DNA from: a virus
Length of the DNA stretch: 36,748 bases
IMG/VR virus record: IMGVR_UViG_3300042406_000755
Span: 1-36,748 of that record
Reading direction: 5' to 3' (one strand)
Below, piece by piece: positions 20,758-29,583 of the stretch. Made by a program: the position numbers and the translations under genes. Every line of letters starts with the position of its first letter. Within the stretch, counting starts at the first letter, position 1. The notes beneath the pieces are model-generated. The model saw nothing but the letters and a program-made list of their open reading frames with translations, searched no databases and was not told the DNA's origin.

Positions 20758-21320
20758 TGGCTAAAGATCCAGTACGAGTTGCGGCCGGGAAAAAGGCTTG
20801 GGAAACTCGCCGCGCAAACGAGGAGTTCGACCGTCGCAGTGAGGCAGCTAAAAAGGGATGGGACACGCGACGAGCTAGAGAAGCACAAGGCGACATCACT
20901 TTTGAGCTCGAGGACATTGATGACGAGATTGACGAGATTGAAGAGGATATTGAGGAAGCGGCCGAAAAAGCGCTCGAAGTCATTGTTCAAATGGCAGTGG
21001 AGATTGCCCGCTCTCACGCTCCTGTAAAGACCGGAGAACTCAGTAATTCTATTCACGGGTATATTCAAGGTGATGCAGGTGTCATAACCGCTGACGCGCC
21101 GCACGCAGCGATTCAGGAGTACGGGGGCGACCCCAAAGAGCCATTTACAGGCTACAGCGCGTCTGGATTTATGGCGTTTGAGCCCGGCACGTCCGATCCA
21201 CCACACGGCGCAAAGCTAGTGCACAGTCACCCTGGAAACCCAGCAGTCGGATTTATGCGAGCCGCAGAAGACTTCGCGGCCGAAAAAGGCGCAGAGATTG
21301 TAGTAGAATTGCTAGGCTAA
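20757..21320 (+). CDS. HK97 gp10-like head-tail joining protein
   Basis: ATG overlaps the previous stop (TAATG). The domain is in the second half: IARSHAPVKTGELSNSIHG and APHAAIQEYGG, typical of HK97 gp10 proteins, which join head and tail. The first 45 residues hold two copies of a basic motif (KKAWETRR and KKGWDTRR) found at the start of various phage and chromatin-type proteins. An acidic helix (DIDDEIDEIEEDIEEAAEKA) links the two. 187 residues is longer than the usual 120-150. Confidence 0.85.
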   Translation: MAKDPVRVAAGKKAWETRRANEEFDRRSEAAKKGWDTRRAREAQGDITFELEDIDDEIDEIEEDIEEAAEKALEVIVQMAVEIARSHAPVKTGELSNSIHGYIQGDAGVITADAPHAAIQEYGGDPKEPFTGYSASGFMAFEPGTSDPPHGAKLVHSHPGNPAVGFMRAAEDFAAEKGAEIVVELLG

Positions 21321-21763
21321 TGGCTTCCGCAGCAACATCTGTACGCCAGCGCGTAATCGACATTGTGGAAGCCGAGTTTTCGGCAGAAGGTTTGATCGTG
21401 ACCAACGACAAGCTGACTCGCGCTGCCGGTAAAGACGGCGAAACGGTCGCGGCCGTGTATCCAGAGGCCGAGTATGAGCGTCCAGGCCTTGTGATTGAGC
21501 TCGTAGTCCCTGTAGTGCTGCAAATCTATATGGCTTATGAAGCTGAGCCTGACGAGACAATTCAGGTCGATCCAGGCGTAATTGAAGACTACGGCGACAG
21601 GCTTCGCGAAGCGTTTAGAACGCAGTCGAGCGGCAACACGAGCGAGATGTGGTTTCTACGCCTGACTCGAATCGACTATCCTGACGACCCGACGGGGAAC
21701 AAAAGTCGTCTCGAGGCTCAGATCGAAGGATATGGCAACAATCAAGCCTCATTGCCCGCCTAG
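21320..21763 (+). CDS. Probable tail terminator/completion protein
   Basis: ATG overlaps the upstream stop (TAATG). 147 residues; position right after the gp10-like gene and before the tail tube is the usual place for the tail terminator. Mixed alpha/beta (VRQRVIDIVEAEFSAEGLIV; GLVIELVVPVVLQIY; EMWFLRLTRIDYPDDP). Called mainly from gene order, with weak sequence support. Confidence 0.65.
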   Translation: MASAATSVRQRVIDIVEAEFSAEGLIVTNDKLTRAAGKDGETVAAVYPEAEYERPGLVIELVVPVVLQIYMAYEAEPDETIQVDPGVIEDYGDRLREAFRTQSSGNTSEMWFLRLTRIDYPDDPTGNKSRLEAQIEGYGNNQASLPA

Positions 21764-21780
21764 CCTGGCACAGAGCGCGA

Positions 21781-21786
21781 TATTCT
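21781..21786 (+). promoter_or_regulatory. -10 box TATTCT
   Basis: TATTCT lies eight bases before the ATG at 21795, slightly wider than the six-base spacing of the other boxes. AAGGGG in the gap is too near the ATG to be a good ribosome site. Confidence 0.4.
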
Positions 21787-21794
21787 AAGGGGTA

Positions 21795-22043
21795 ATGTCT
21801 GACGAAGCAAAGACCTCTAAGTCCGAGGACAAGCCTAAGAAGAGCGCCGCAAAGGAAGGCGTCAAGGTGTCCCTAAACCCTGATTTCGCCGCTGAAGGCT
21901 CTGTATTCATCTCCAGCGCTGATCTTGATCCGGCAGATGTCGGCTCTGACGGTCGCATTGAGATTACGGCCGCTGGCAAGACCGTTTCTGCAAGGACTGC
22001 TTCCGCCCTATCTGCCTGTCGAGCTGTTAAGGTAGGTTCGTAA
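21795..22043 (+). CDS. Small hypothetical structural protein, 82 aa
   Basis: Lysine-rich N-terminus (KTSKSEDKPKKSAAKEG) and a short beta domain (GSVFISSADLDPADVGSDGR). Sits right before the tail tube gene, so a minor tail or tail-assembly role is likely. Its last codons provide AAGGTAGG for the next gene. Confidence 0.65.
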   Translation: MSDEAKTSKSEDKPKKSAAKEGVKVSLNPDFAAEGSVFISSADLDPADVGSDGRIEITAAGKTVSARTASALSACRAVKVGS

Positions 22044-23003
22044 ATGGGTGGACTTCGCGGAAACGACGCACTTTTTGGCATTGGCAAGCAGTCCGGTAAG
22101 GGCACTGCCAACTCGACTGCATCTACTTGGGATGTTCTTCCGTTCTCCGGCGGCTCCATTGGCCCCGTTCGTGCCGTAGAGAACCTGTCTGAGACTGATT
22201 CGAGCCGCGATCAGGGCGTTGCTTACGTCCAGAACTTCTCGGTTGAGGGCACGCCGGAAGTGTACGTGCGTGACTCGAACATTCATCACATTCTTGAGTC
22301 TGTACTGGGCACGCTCTCGTCCACAGGCACTACCAACTACGTGCACACCATCACTCCGGCCAGCGCGCTCCCTTACTACACTTTCTATCGTGAGATTGGC
22401 GACACGCTTTATGAGCGTTTCGAGGACTGCAAGGTTTCCGAGGTCACGATCTCGGCCGAGGCCGGTCAGCCGCTCACCGCGTCGCTCAACATTATGGGTC
22501 GCAACGCCGTTCGCCTGACCTCTCCGCCCGCTTCGATTGCGACTACCGCTTCCGACGCCGTGTACAACTTCAACGAGGCCGCTGTCAGTCTCGCTGGCGG
22601 CAGCACCGCGCTTGTCGGCTCTTTCGAGTGCACCATCTCCAACAACGTGTCGATGCAGCAGACCGACGATGCCAAGCCTTACGATGTTGTCGAGGGGCTG
22701 CGCGAGGTTTCGCTTGGCTTCACGCTGATCTTCGAGACTCTGGACGAGTACAACCGCTTTAACTATGGCGGCACCAGCGGCACCGCTCAGTCGAGCACGC
22801 TGGCTACTACAGCCGCTAACTTCGTGTTTTCGAAGGGCGCTAACAACGCTATCGAGTTTGATTTTCCAGAGATCGCTTATCAGGAGTTCCCCGTGGAGCC
22901 TAACCCTGGCGGCGACCCTATTACTGTGGATGTCCGCGCCGTCGCACAGCGCAACGCCTCCGGCGTCATCTCGTGCGAAGTGAAGAATCAAGAATCCGCC
23001 TGA
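22044..23003 (+). CDS. Major tail tube protein
   Basis: 319 residues. N-terminus GNDALFGIGKQSGKGTANST is typical of siphovirus tail tube proteins ('GKQ.G.GT...'). Repeated beta segments include DCKVSEVTISAEAGQPLTAS, the common 'V....is...g..l.a...i.G' pattern, and EVSLGFTLIFETLDEYNRF. It stacks as hexamers to form the tail tube around the tape measure. Starts after AAGGTAGG. Largest protein in this part of the operon apart from the tape measure. Confidence 0.85.
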   Translation: MGGLRGNDALFGIGKQSGKGTANSTASTWDVLPFSGGSIGPVRAVENLSETDSSRDQGVAYVQNFSVEGTPEVYVRDSNIHHILESVLGTLSSTGTTNYVHTITPASALPYYTFYREIGDTLYERFEDCKVSEVTISAEAGQPLTASLNIMGRNAVRLTSPPASIATTASDAVYNFNEAAVSLAGGSTALVGSFECTISNNVSMQQTDDAKPYDVVEGLREVSLGFTLIFETLDEYNRFNYGGTSGTAQSSTLATTAANFVFSKGANNAIEFDFPEIAYQEFPVEPNPGGDPITVDVRAVAQRNASGVISCEVKNQESA

Positions 23004-23015
23004 TAGGAGGCCACG

Positions 23016-23207
23016 ATGGACAAAGAGATTCACGAACTGGCAGTGCTGGTTCGGGAGGAAGCGAATCGCGTCACGCGGCGCGCTAATGTTTTACGTAAGT
23101 TGTCTGCACGCCTAATCGACGCGCTCGACGCGGCAGCAGACGAAAAGATCGACAGCCCAAAGGAGGGCACACGAAAGAATGACAGACCAAGCCACAACGA
23201 AGACTAA
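23016..23207 (+). CDS. Small helical protein, 63 aa
   Basis: ATG follows ATAGGAGGCCACG. Basic, one long amphipathic helix (DKEIHELAVLVREEANRVTR) and charged tail. Overlaps the chaperone gene by 29 bases. Unknown; possibly tail assembly. Confidence 0.7.
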   Translation: MDKEIHELAVLVREEANRVTRRANVLRKLSARLIDALDAAADEKIDSPKEGTRKNDRPSHNED

Positions 23208-23631
23208 ATCCGCCAGCAAGGAAGCCTGGAAGAAGGCCAACGTTCACAAGGGCGTCACGCTGCCGTCCGGCACCATTGTTGACATCACGATCCCCAGCTT
23301 GCCGAGGCTTATCAAGGCAGGCCAAGTGCCGAACCATCTGATCGACGTTGCAGTCGAGCAAGGCTCGGCCGACAAGATTGATCGCGAAGTGCTGGAGCAG
23401 ACCTGGGAGTTCACGCGCTTTATCGTGCCGCAGATGCTCGCAAACCCGTCGATCACGGAAGAGGACGTGGAGGATCTGCCCGCCCTGGATCTTGAAATGC
23501 TTATCAGCTTTGCCAGCAGAGTGACAGACATTGACGCTGTCGGGCACCAGCTCGGAGGTCTGGAAACCCAGGCTTCGTTTCGAAGCCTTCGTGGCGTCTT
23601 CGCTCCCGATTCGGATCTATTCGATCTATAA
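23179..23631 (+). CDS. Tail assembly chaperone, zero-frame product (G-like)
   Basis: 150 residues between tail tube and tape measure genes, start after AAAGGAGG. KKANVHKGVTLPSGTIVDIT and the leucine-rich helix region (LIKAGQVPNHLIDVAVEQGS) match the common actinophage chaperone type ('V.LPSG..V.i..p....l...g.iP..L'). A second reading frame continues to 23821 with a typical lysine-rich T domain. In such phages a programmed frameshift makes a G-T fusion. Chaperones load on the tape measure before tube assembly. Confidence 0.85.
   Translation: MTDQATTKTKSASKEAWKKANVHKGVTLPSGTIVDITIPSLPRLIKAGQVPNHLIDVAVEQGSADKIDREVLEQTWEFTRFIVPQMLANPSITEEDVEDLPALDLEMLISFASRVTDIDAVGHQLGGLETQASFRSLRGVFAPDSDLFDL
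23571..23587 (+). promoter_or_regulatory. Candidate +1 frameshift site and hairpin
   Basis: GGCTTCG and CGAAGCC form a perfect 7-bp stem around TTT. In the zero frame the codons are TTT CGA; a slip of one base gives TTC GAA, still Phe-reading. CCC GAT (23605-23610), slipping to CCG ATT, is a second candidate. Which site is used cannot be told from sequence alone. Confidence 0.45.
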
Positions 23632-23821
23632 TGACGGGGGTGAGTGGCCCAGCTTCTCCGATGATGATGTAATCAACTTCGTCGTAAGAGAAGCTATGCT
23701 CGTAAAGGTGGCCGAGCATCGCAAGAAGCAAGAGAAGGAGCAAAAGAGGGCTGAATTCCGCAGCTCTCATAAGGAACTGCGCGGCAGCGGCACTGCGGCG
23801 TGGCAAAAGGAGATGACGTAA
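23582..23821 (+). CDS. Tail assembly chaperone, frameshifted T-like extension
   Basis: The frame open to 23821 is offset +1 from the chaperone gene and has no ribosome site or good start of its own. It holds FSDDDVINFVVREAMLVKVA and a lysine/glutamate-rich end (EHRKKQEKEQKRAEF) typical of the T domain. If the ribosome slips +1 near 23578-23610, a fusion of about 213 residues results. Start shown is the first codon after the proposed site. Confidence 0.7.
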   Translation, partial: EAFVASSLPIRIYSIYNDGGEWPSFSDDDVINFVVREAMLVKVAEHRKKQEKEQKRAEFRSSHKELRGSGTAAWQKEMT

Positions 23822-23822
23822 G

Positions 23823-26800
23823 GTGGCCGACCGCACTAGCAGGGTCACAATTCAAGTCGATATGGACACGGGCCGCGTCAAGGGCGGCACCGATGCAGTC
23901 AAGGCATACCTTAAGTCCATTCGAGATGAAAAAGTCAACATCAACCTTGATGTTGATGCGAAAAACGTTCGCGCTTGGCAGAAGACTCTAAAGGGAGCCG
24001 AGGGTGACATTCTCAGGCTGCAACGCTCGCTCGAGAAAGAAGGTAAGGCGCTTGATAGGCGCTCCAAGCTGTTCAAGAGTCAACATCCGCTTGTTCAAGA
24101 ATTCATTAACGATACGTGGGATCTCATTAAAGAAGTCAATGAGGGAAACGACGCAATAGAAGGTCAGACCGGCGCTATTCAAGACCTTACACCGGCCTAC
24201 CGTGAGGCAAAGAAGGAGACAGCGGCGTTTGCCTCGACCCTTCAAGATGTTACTGAGAGGCAACGCATCGCGGCGAAGGGCAACGAAAAAGCCGCGAAGG
24301 TAGCGCGCGAAGAGGCAAAGGCGCGCGAACAGCTTGTTAAGCAAATCGAAAAAGAAGACGCCGCGCATCGCAAAAACCTTGCCACGCAAGAGCGCGCGTT
24401 TAAGCAGAACGAGCAGTTCAATCTAAGTCTCGCCCAGCTCGCAGACCGGCACGCAACGTACGCCGACCAGCTTGACCGAGTCAGCAGCAAGTCGGCGTTC
24501 CTCAAGACGCCGCAAGACATCGCAAAGATGCAGCGCCTTCAAGCCGAGATGGAGAACGTCTCGCTGGCTTATCAACGAATGGGTGGCGATATGTCGGTGC
24601 TGGAGAAGCACTCGACGCGAAGCCAGAACACGCTGGCTCGACTGGTCGATCAGATCTCCCGCGTGCGGCTGCATCTTGGATTCTTCTCTCTAAACGTCAA
24701 GCAGGCTGCCTACGCTTTGACCGCATTTGGTCCCATCATTTCGGGCCTGATCGGGGCGTTCTCGTCGTTAATCGGCGTGCTCGGCACCGGCCTGGTCGGC
24801 GCGCTTGGCCTAGCCGGTGCGGCAATGGGAGGGTTCCTACTGAACGCCGCTGGCATCGGCTTTGCTTTGAAGCCGTTAATCAAGGAGTTTACAACGGCAA
24901 CCGGGGCCGCGAGCGACTACTACGAGCAGGTCATCGAGACGGGCAAGGGGTCGGAAGAAGCGCAAGACGCGCTCAAGGAGTATCAGACCGTTCTCAAGAA
25001 CCTGCCGCCGGAAACCAGAAGCGCCGTCGTTGAGTTTGGGAAGATGCGCGCGAGCTGGATGAAGGTATCGGAAGAGCTGCGCAAGCCGTTCTTCGACTTG
25101 ATGGCAGACGGAATGGGCACCCTGAACTCCCTGATGCCGATGTTCCAGCGCAACACCGTCAAGGCGTTTGGCGCGGCCTCAAAGGGAGTAAAGCAGTGGC
25201 TGTCAGGACTGCGCGGCCCGGAGGCTAAGACCATTATGGATACGCTGATGACGCGGATGACGGCCGCGACCCCGGCCCTGCTGTCCGGCCTCGGCAACAT
25301 CGTCACGGCGTTTGCTCGACTGTCGCAAGCCTCGTCTAGAGCGCTGCCGGACGTGATGCGCAGCTTCGATCAGTGGTCGGCAGGGCTGGCCAAGAGTACG
25401 GACGCAAACGGCTTCGCTCAACGTGTCAATACGATAATGGACGCTTTGCGGGCCGTAGGCCGCGTGGTCACGTCAGGCACTCGCCTTCTCATAACCTTCT
25501 TCTCGACCGGCACCGAAGCCGGGGAAGGCTTTGCCAATACAATTACTAAGACCTTCAATCGCTGGAACTCGTGGATGAAATCCGTTGCAGGGCAGCAAAG
25601 CCTAAAAAGGTTCTTCGAGGAATCGGTGCAGGAAATGAGCAACCTGTACGACATCATTACGCCGCTCCTTAAAATCTTTGCCAAGTTTGTTCAGACTATG
25701 CGCCCTGTCTCGGTGGCCTTCCAAAGAATTGCCGCCTCCGCTCTAGAGGTAGTAAATATTATGATGCAGATTCCTGGGGTCGCGCAGCTGATCGCGGCAG
25801 CTTTGACAGGCAAGATGCTGCTGGGAATTGCCGCCAGCGTTAAAGCGGTTGGCGTTGGCTTTGCCGCTCTAAGGACTCGACTGTTAGGGGCGACAGCTGC
25901 CTCTGCTGCTTTCAGTGTTTCAATGGCGCAAATGAAGGTAGCCGCAACGGGAGTAGCCGCTTCGACGCTTCCTGGCGTTGGCAGGCAGGCTGCGGTTACT
26001 GCAACTTCGATGTCGAGGCTGGCATTGGCGGGGCGTGGACTCGTGGGAATGTTGGGTGGCCCCATTGGGATCGCCTTGACCGCCGCAACCGTCGGTCTGA
26101 TGTTCTTCGGAGACGAGATCTCAAAAGCAATAAAGGGCGGCCGGAGCTTTGAAGAGATCTTGGTCGATCAGCAGCAGGCACTCCGCGATAACGAGCTAGC
26201 TTCGGCCGCAGCGGCGAACAGCGTCAAGACGTTCAATGCTCGAATAAAGGAAGCGGAAGAATCCGCGCGAGCATACAACAAAGCAGTTGCTCAGGGCGCG
26301 TCGCAAGCGCAGCTTGATGAACTCTTTAATGACACCTCGACCGCCGCCGGTGCCGCGAACAAAAGTATTGAGGCAGTAGCACAAAACATTATCCGCTACC
26401 GGCAGACAAACGCCGATCTAAAAAAGGCGAACATCGAAGCAGGCGAGTCGTTCTTTGAGCTTGGCGCGCGAACCGGCAGTTTCCTAGAAGGCATCCTCGG
26501 CCCCACAAGGGACATCAAAGACGTTGTTCAAGATGTCGGCACTAGCATTGGACAAAACTTTAGGCAACAGATTCTAAACGGCGAAGTTGGAGTAGCCGAG
26601 TTCACCAGGCGCGTTAGGGAGCTGGATAATATGGAGAACTTTGAGCTGACGCCGGAAGGCCGTAGAGCGCTGCACGATCTTCGTATGTTCAAGCTCTCCG
26701 ACGATCTCCGCAACCTAAACTTTAATCGTATGTTTATGGGTCTAGAGCGAATTCCAGACCAGGTTGGAGGAGCGCTTAACGAACTTGGTCGTGATCTACC

Positions 26801-28349
26801 TACGGACAACTTTAAGAACTTGAAGGGTGTGCTGAGCACGATTGTCTCGCCGCGATCAGTTCAAGAGATCGTGCTTCTCGGCCGCGAGCTGCAAAAGCTC
26901 AAGGGCGGTTACGGCGGCCGAGTCGGCACAAACTTGCTGCAACGCATTTTGGGCAAGGTCGATCCAAACAAGCCGGAGCAGACCATTAAACGACTTCAAT
27001 CCGCAATTAAACGCTTGACGGGCAAGCCAGTTGACTTGAAGATCGACGTCGAAAAAGATCGTTTGGGAGAACTACAGTCGCAAATTAGACGCATCCAGAA
27101 ACAGATTGGACAAGGCTTCAAGGGTCGGATGCAGATCGACAACTTGATCGCGACGCAGGCAAAAGCTCGCGATCTCTTTAATCGAGTCAAGGACATTGAT
27201 GCGTTAAATCCGTCCGTCACTGTTAAGATTTCGCCTCAGTTCACAGGAAGTTGGACTAAGCAAGTGACTCTGACACCGAAAGACAAGACCGGCGGCGGCC
27301 CAGGCGGCGCGGAAGGCGGTCGTTTTGCGGAGGGCGGCAACGTCGATATGCAGATGCGGCGTGCCGCGCCAGGGCGCAAGGTCAATCGTCCGATGTTTAT
27401 GGTCGGCGAGGAGAACCGCACCGAGTTCGTAATCGCAACCAATCCGGCGTATCGTCAAAACAATTTGCAGTACTGGGCTGAGGCAGGCGCAGCGCTCGGC
27501 ATTCCAGGCTTTGCACGCGGAGCGATTATCGGCGGCGGAAACGCAAAACCGACTAAACCGAAAAATCCGGGTCAGATCGGCAAGTACGAGTGGCTGAAGA
27601 AGATGATCTCGTGGTCTGAAACAGAGACTGGAAATACCCGTGGAATGATGGAAGCGCAGCTGGCTCGCGGCGCGATTTCGCAGCTCGACTACCCCGCTTT
27701 GCTGAGCGACGTAACTAGAACGGAAGAACTTTACCGTGATTTGAACGACCAACTAATTACAATGTCCAGCACCGCTAAGCAGCGGGCAATTAAAGGCCGC
27801 AATAAGTCAAGAAAGAAGCCTAAGCGCGACAAGTATCCAAAGGGCGAAAGTGGCGATAAGAGCTTTGATAGAGATATGCGCGCGTGGGAAAAGAACGAGC
27901 AAAAAGAAAAGGACAACAAGCAGAAGCTCCGCGACTTCTATCAGGAACGCCTTGACATCGGTCAGGCACTCGACGCCCTGGCAATTCAAAAGATGGAGTT
28001 GGAGAACGAGCGCGACACTGGCGGCCCGCTAGGAGTAAGCCCATCGGTCGGCGAAGCGATCAACCTGCTGGCGGGCGGCTACGCGCTTCAGCAGCAGTTC
28101 GGCAGCAACATCTTTGGCGGCTCGGCGTCGATGGGCGGGGGCGGCAGCTTCATCGCCCCAGGCGGCACCCTTCCGGCCGCGCCGCCTACCGAGAATATGG
28201 GCGCAGCTGGCTTCGCTCCGAGAATGGGCGGGCCAGGCGCAGCGGCCGCTGGTGGCAAGACCGTGACCATCACCAACAACTACCAGGAGCAGCCCGCCGA
28301 TCCGCACACTTGGTCTAAGAACCTGGCTTGGGAGGTAGGCGTTGCCTAG
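23823..28349 (+). CDS. Tail tape measure protein
   Basis: 1508 residues from GTG one base after the T frame ends. At about 1.5 angstrom per residue it predicts a tail near 225 nm. Helical coiled coil through residues 30-270 (EDAAHRKNLATQERAFKQNE), a hydrophobic stretch around 290-350 (ALTAFGPIISGLIGAFSSLI), another near 640-760 and a charged helix-rich middle. The C-terminus has the glycine-rich region (EGGRFAEGGNVDMQ) and FMVGEENRTEFVIAT typical of tape measures. It sets tail length and probably helps DNA ejection through the membrane. No transglycosylase or peptidase motif seen in it. Confidence 0.95.
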   Translation: MADRTSRVTIQVDMDTGRVKGGTDAVKAYLKSIRDEKVNINLDVDAKNVRAWQKTLKGAEGDILRLQRSLEKEGKALDRRSKLFKSQHPLVQEFINDTWDLIKEVNEGNDAIEGQTGAIQDLTPAYREAKKETAAFASTLQDVTERQRIAAKGNEKAAKVAREEAKAREQLVKQIEKEDAAHRKNLATQERAFKQNEQFNLSLAQLADRHATYADQLDRVSSKSAFLKTPQDIAKMQRLQAEMENVSLAYQRMGGDMSVLEKHSTRSQNTLARLVDQISRVRLHLGFFSLNVKQAAYALTAFGPIISGLIGAFSSLIGVLGTGLVGALGLAGAAMGGFLLNAAGIGFALKPLIKEFTTATGAASDYYEQVIETGKGSEEAQDALKEYQTVLKNLPPETRSAVVEFGKMRASWMKVSEELRKPFFDLMADGMGTLNSLMPMFQRNTVKAFGAASKGVKQWLSGLRGPEAKTIMDTLMTRMTAATPALLSGLGNIVTAFARLSQASSRALPDVMRSFDQWSAGLAKSTDANGFAQRVNTIMDALRAVGRVVTSGTRLLITFFSTGTEAGEGFANTITKTFNRWNSWMKSVAGQQSLKRFFEESVQEMSNLYDIITPLLKIFAKFVQTMRPVSVAFQRIAASALEVVNIMMQIPGVAQLIAAALTGKMLLGIAASVKAVGVGFAALRTRLLGATAASAAFSVSMAQMKVAATGVAASTLPGVGRQAAVTATSMSRLALAGRGLVGMLGGPIGIALTAATVGLMFFGDEISKAIKGGRSFEEILVDQQQALRDNELASAAAANSVKTFNARIKEAEESARAYNKAVAQGASQAQLDELFNDTSTAAGAANKSIEAVAQNIIRYRQTNADLKKANIEAGESFFELGARTGSFLEGILGPTRDIKDVVQDVGTSIGQNFRQQILNGEVGVAEFTRRVRELDNMENFELTPEGRRALHDLRMFKLSDDLRNLNFNRMFMGLERIPDQVGGALNELGRDLPTDNFKNLKGVLSTIVSPRSVQEIVLLGRELQKLKGGYGGRVGTNLLQRILGKVDPNKPEQTIKRLQSAIKRLTGKPVDLKIDVEKDRLGELQSQIRRIQKQIGQGFKGRMQIDNLIATQAKARDLFNRVKDIDALNPSVTVKISPQFTGSWTKQVTLTPKDKTGGGPGGAEGGRFAEGGNVDMQMRRAAPGRKVNRPMFMVGEENRTEFVIATNPAYRQNNLQYWAEAGAALGIPGFARGAIIGGGNAKPTKPKNPGQIGKYEWLKKMISWSETETGNTRGMMEAQLARGAISQLDYPALLSDVTRTEELYRDLNDQLITMSSTAKQRAIKGRNKSRKKPKRDKYPKGESGDKSFDRDMRAWEKNEQKEKDNKQKLRDFYQERLDIGQALDALAIQKMELENERDTGGPLGVSPSVGEAINLLAGGYALQQQFGSNIFGGSASMGGGGSFIAPGGTLPAAPPTENMGAAGFAPRMGGPGAAAAGGKTVTITNNYQEQPADPHTWSKNLAWEVGVA

Positions 28350-29580
28350 TTATCCGACAGGGCCAGAGACGGGAGCCATCTACACGCTGACCAACTCGGC
28401 AGGCTACTCGGCTGTCTTTAACTCCGACGATTCGACGACTACAGGCCAGTTGAACTACAACTACTCGACGACCACGACCGCCGGTGCGGCGTCCGGTACG
28501 TTTCGCCTGAACAACGCTACGCACTCCTCGGCGACCTCGATGTATCTGTCCGAGACAGACGCGAGTTCAGTAGATCGCGCCGCTGCGCTGACGGCAGCGA
28601 CCGCCACGGTCGGCACCGGCACGACGGTCACAATTCGCAGCTACAAAAACCCTGCGCTTGTCTATCGCACCTACACGATCACGGCCGCCTCAGACAGCGG
28701 CACCTATCGAACCTTCACGGTCACGTATCTGACGGGAGCGGGCACGCTGGACGCGGACGAGCGGTGCTTTGTAACAGTCGCAATTGCCGGAAACTATGTT
28801 GGCGCGCTCGCGGGCGATGATGCAGTGACGGGCCTCGACAGTCCCGAAGTGCGGGAGTCCTTCTCGGACATCTCCGAGGGCGACGGCGCGATCCACGGCA
28901 ATTTCTACCACGGCCGCCGACCGATCACACTGTCCGGTCAGATTGTGGCCGACTCGACCGAAGCTCGAAACGAGCGCTTGACGCGCTTGCAGCGCGCGAC
29001 TAACTCGCTCCAGGCAGACGGCACGCTGACGTGGACACCGACCGGCGGGATCTCGCAGTTCTGCTACGTGCGCAAGCAGCAGCCTACCAGGATTGCGGGG
29101 GCCGGAACGATCAAGAACTTCTTTGTTGCGCTGGTGGCAGCCGATCCGCGCATCTACGCTACGACCGCGACTTCCTACTCAGGCATCGCGATTGGTGGCA
29201 CGCAAGTCGCGGAGAACCGTGGCTCCTACGCCGCGCCGTTTGACTCAATCACGATCTCACGGCCGACAGGCAGTACTGTCAACACGATTACTGTTACGGT
29301 CGGCGGCGTCACCGTGGTCAAGCTCGGCGGGACCGGAACGGGCGGCACTCCGGCTGCGCTCGGCTGGACTTCGGCTAGCGCCATTACAAACTACGTCATC
29401 AACACGCGCACGCGCGCGGTCGTCACTACCGGCAGCGTGACCGACGCCTACAACACTGTGGACTTTACGGCCTCGAACTGGACTGATCTGTCGCCAGGAA
29501 ACAACAATGTTTCGTTTTCTGTCACCGGCGGCGGCACAGGTTCGACGATGGCGATCTCGTACCGCGACGTTTGGATGTAG
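28342..29580 (+). CDS. Distal tail protein (Dit) with inserted beta domain
   Basis: TTG start at 28342 follows GGAGGTAGGCG and overlaps the tape measure stop by eight bases. The Dit-type core includes DSPEVRESFSDISEGDGAIH and NFYHGRRPITLSGQI plus RLTRLQRATNS. Residues about 25-150 are an extra beta-rich insertion (GTFRLNNATHSSATSMYLSE) resembling tail-fibre domains that may bind sugars, so this is an 'evolved' Dit. Forms the hub at the tail tip. 412 residues versus about 250 for plain Dit. Confidence 0.75.
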   Translation: MPSYPTGPETGAIYTLTNSAGYSAVFNSDDSTTTGQLNYNYSTTTTAGAASGTFRLNNATHSSATSMYLSETDASSVDRAAALTAATATVGTGTTVTIRSYKNPALVYRTYTITAASDSGTYRTFTVTYLTGAGTLDADERCFVTVAIAGNYVGALAGDDAVTGLDSPEVRESFSDISEGDGAIHGNFYHGRRPITLSGQIVADSTEARNERLTRLQRATNSLQADGTLTWTPTGGISQFCYVRKQQPTRIAGAGTIKNFFVALVAADPRIYATTATSYSGIAIGGTQVAENRGSYAAPFDSITISRPTGSTVNTITVTVGGVTVVKLGGTGTGGTPAALGWTSASAITNYVINTRTRAVVTTGSVTDAYNTVDFTASNWTDLSPGNNNVSFSVTGGGTGSTMAISYRDVWM

Positions 29581-29583
29581 CCA

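Noticed and set aside
23531-23821. The 96-codon frame after the tail chaperone as an independent gene
   Set aside because: It starts at a TTG without a ribosome site inside the chaperone gene. Its first third has no family pattern and the rest is a T-type extension, so a frameshift product explains it better.
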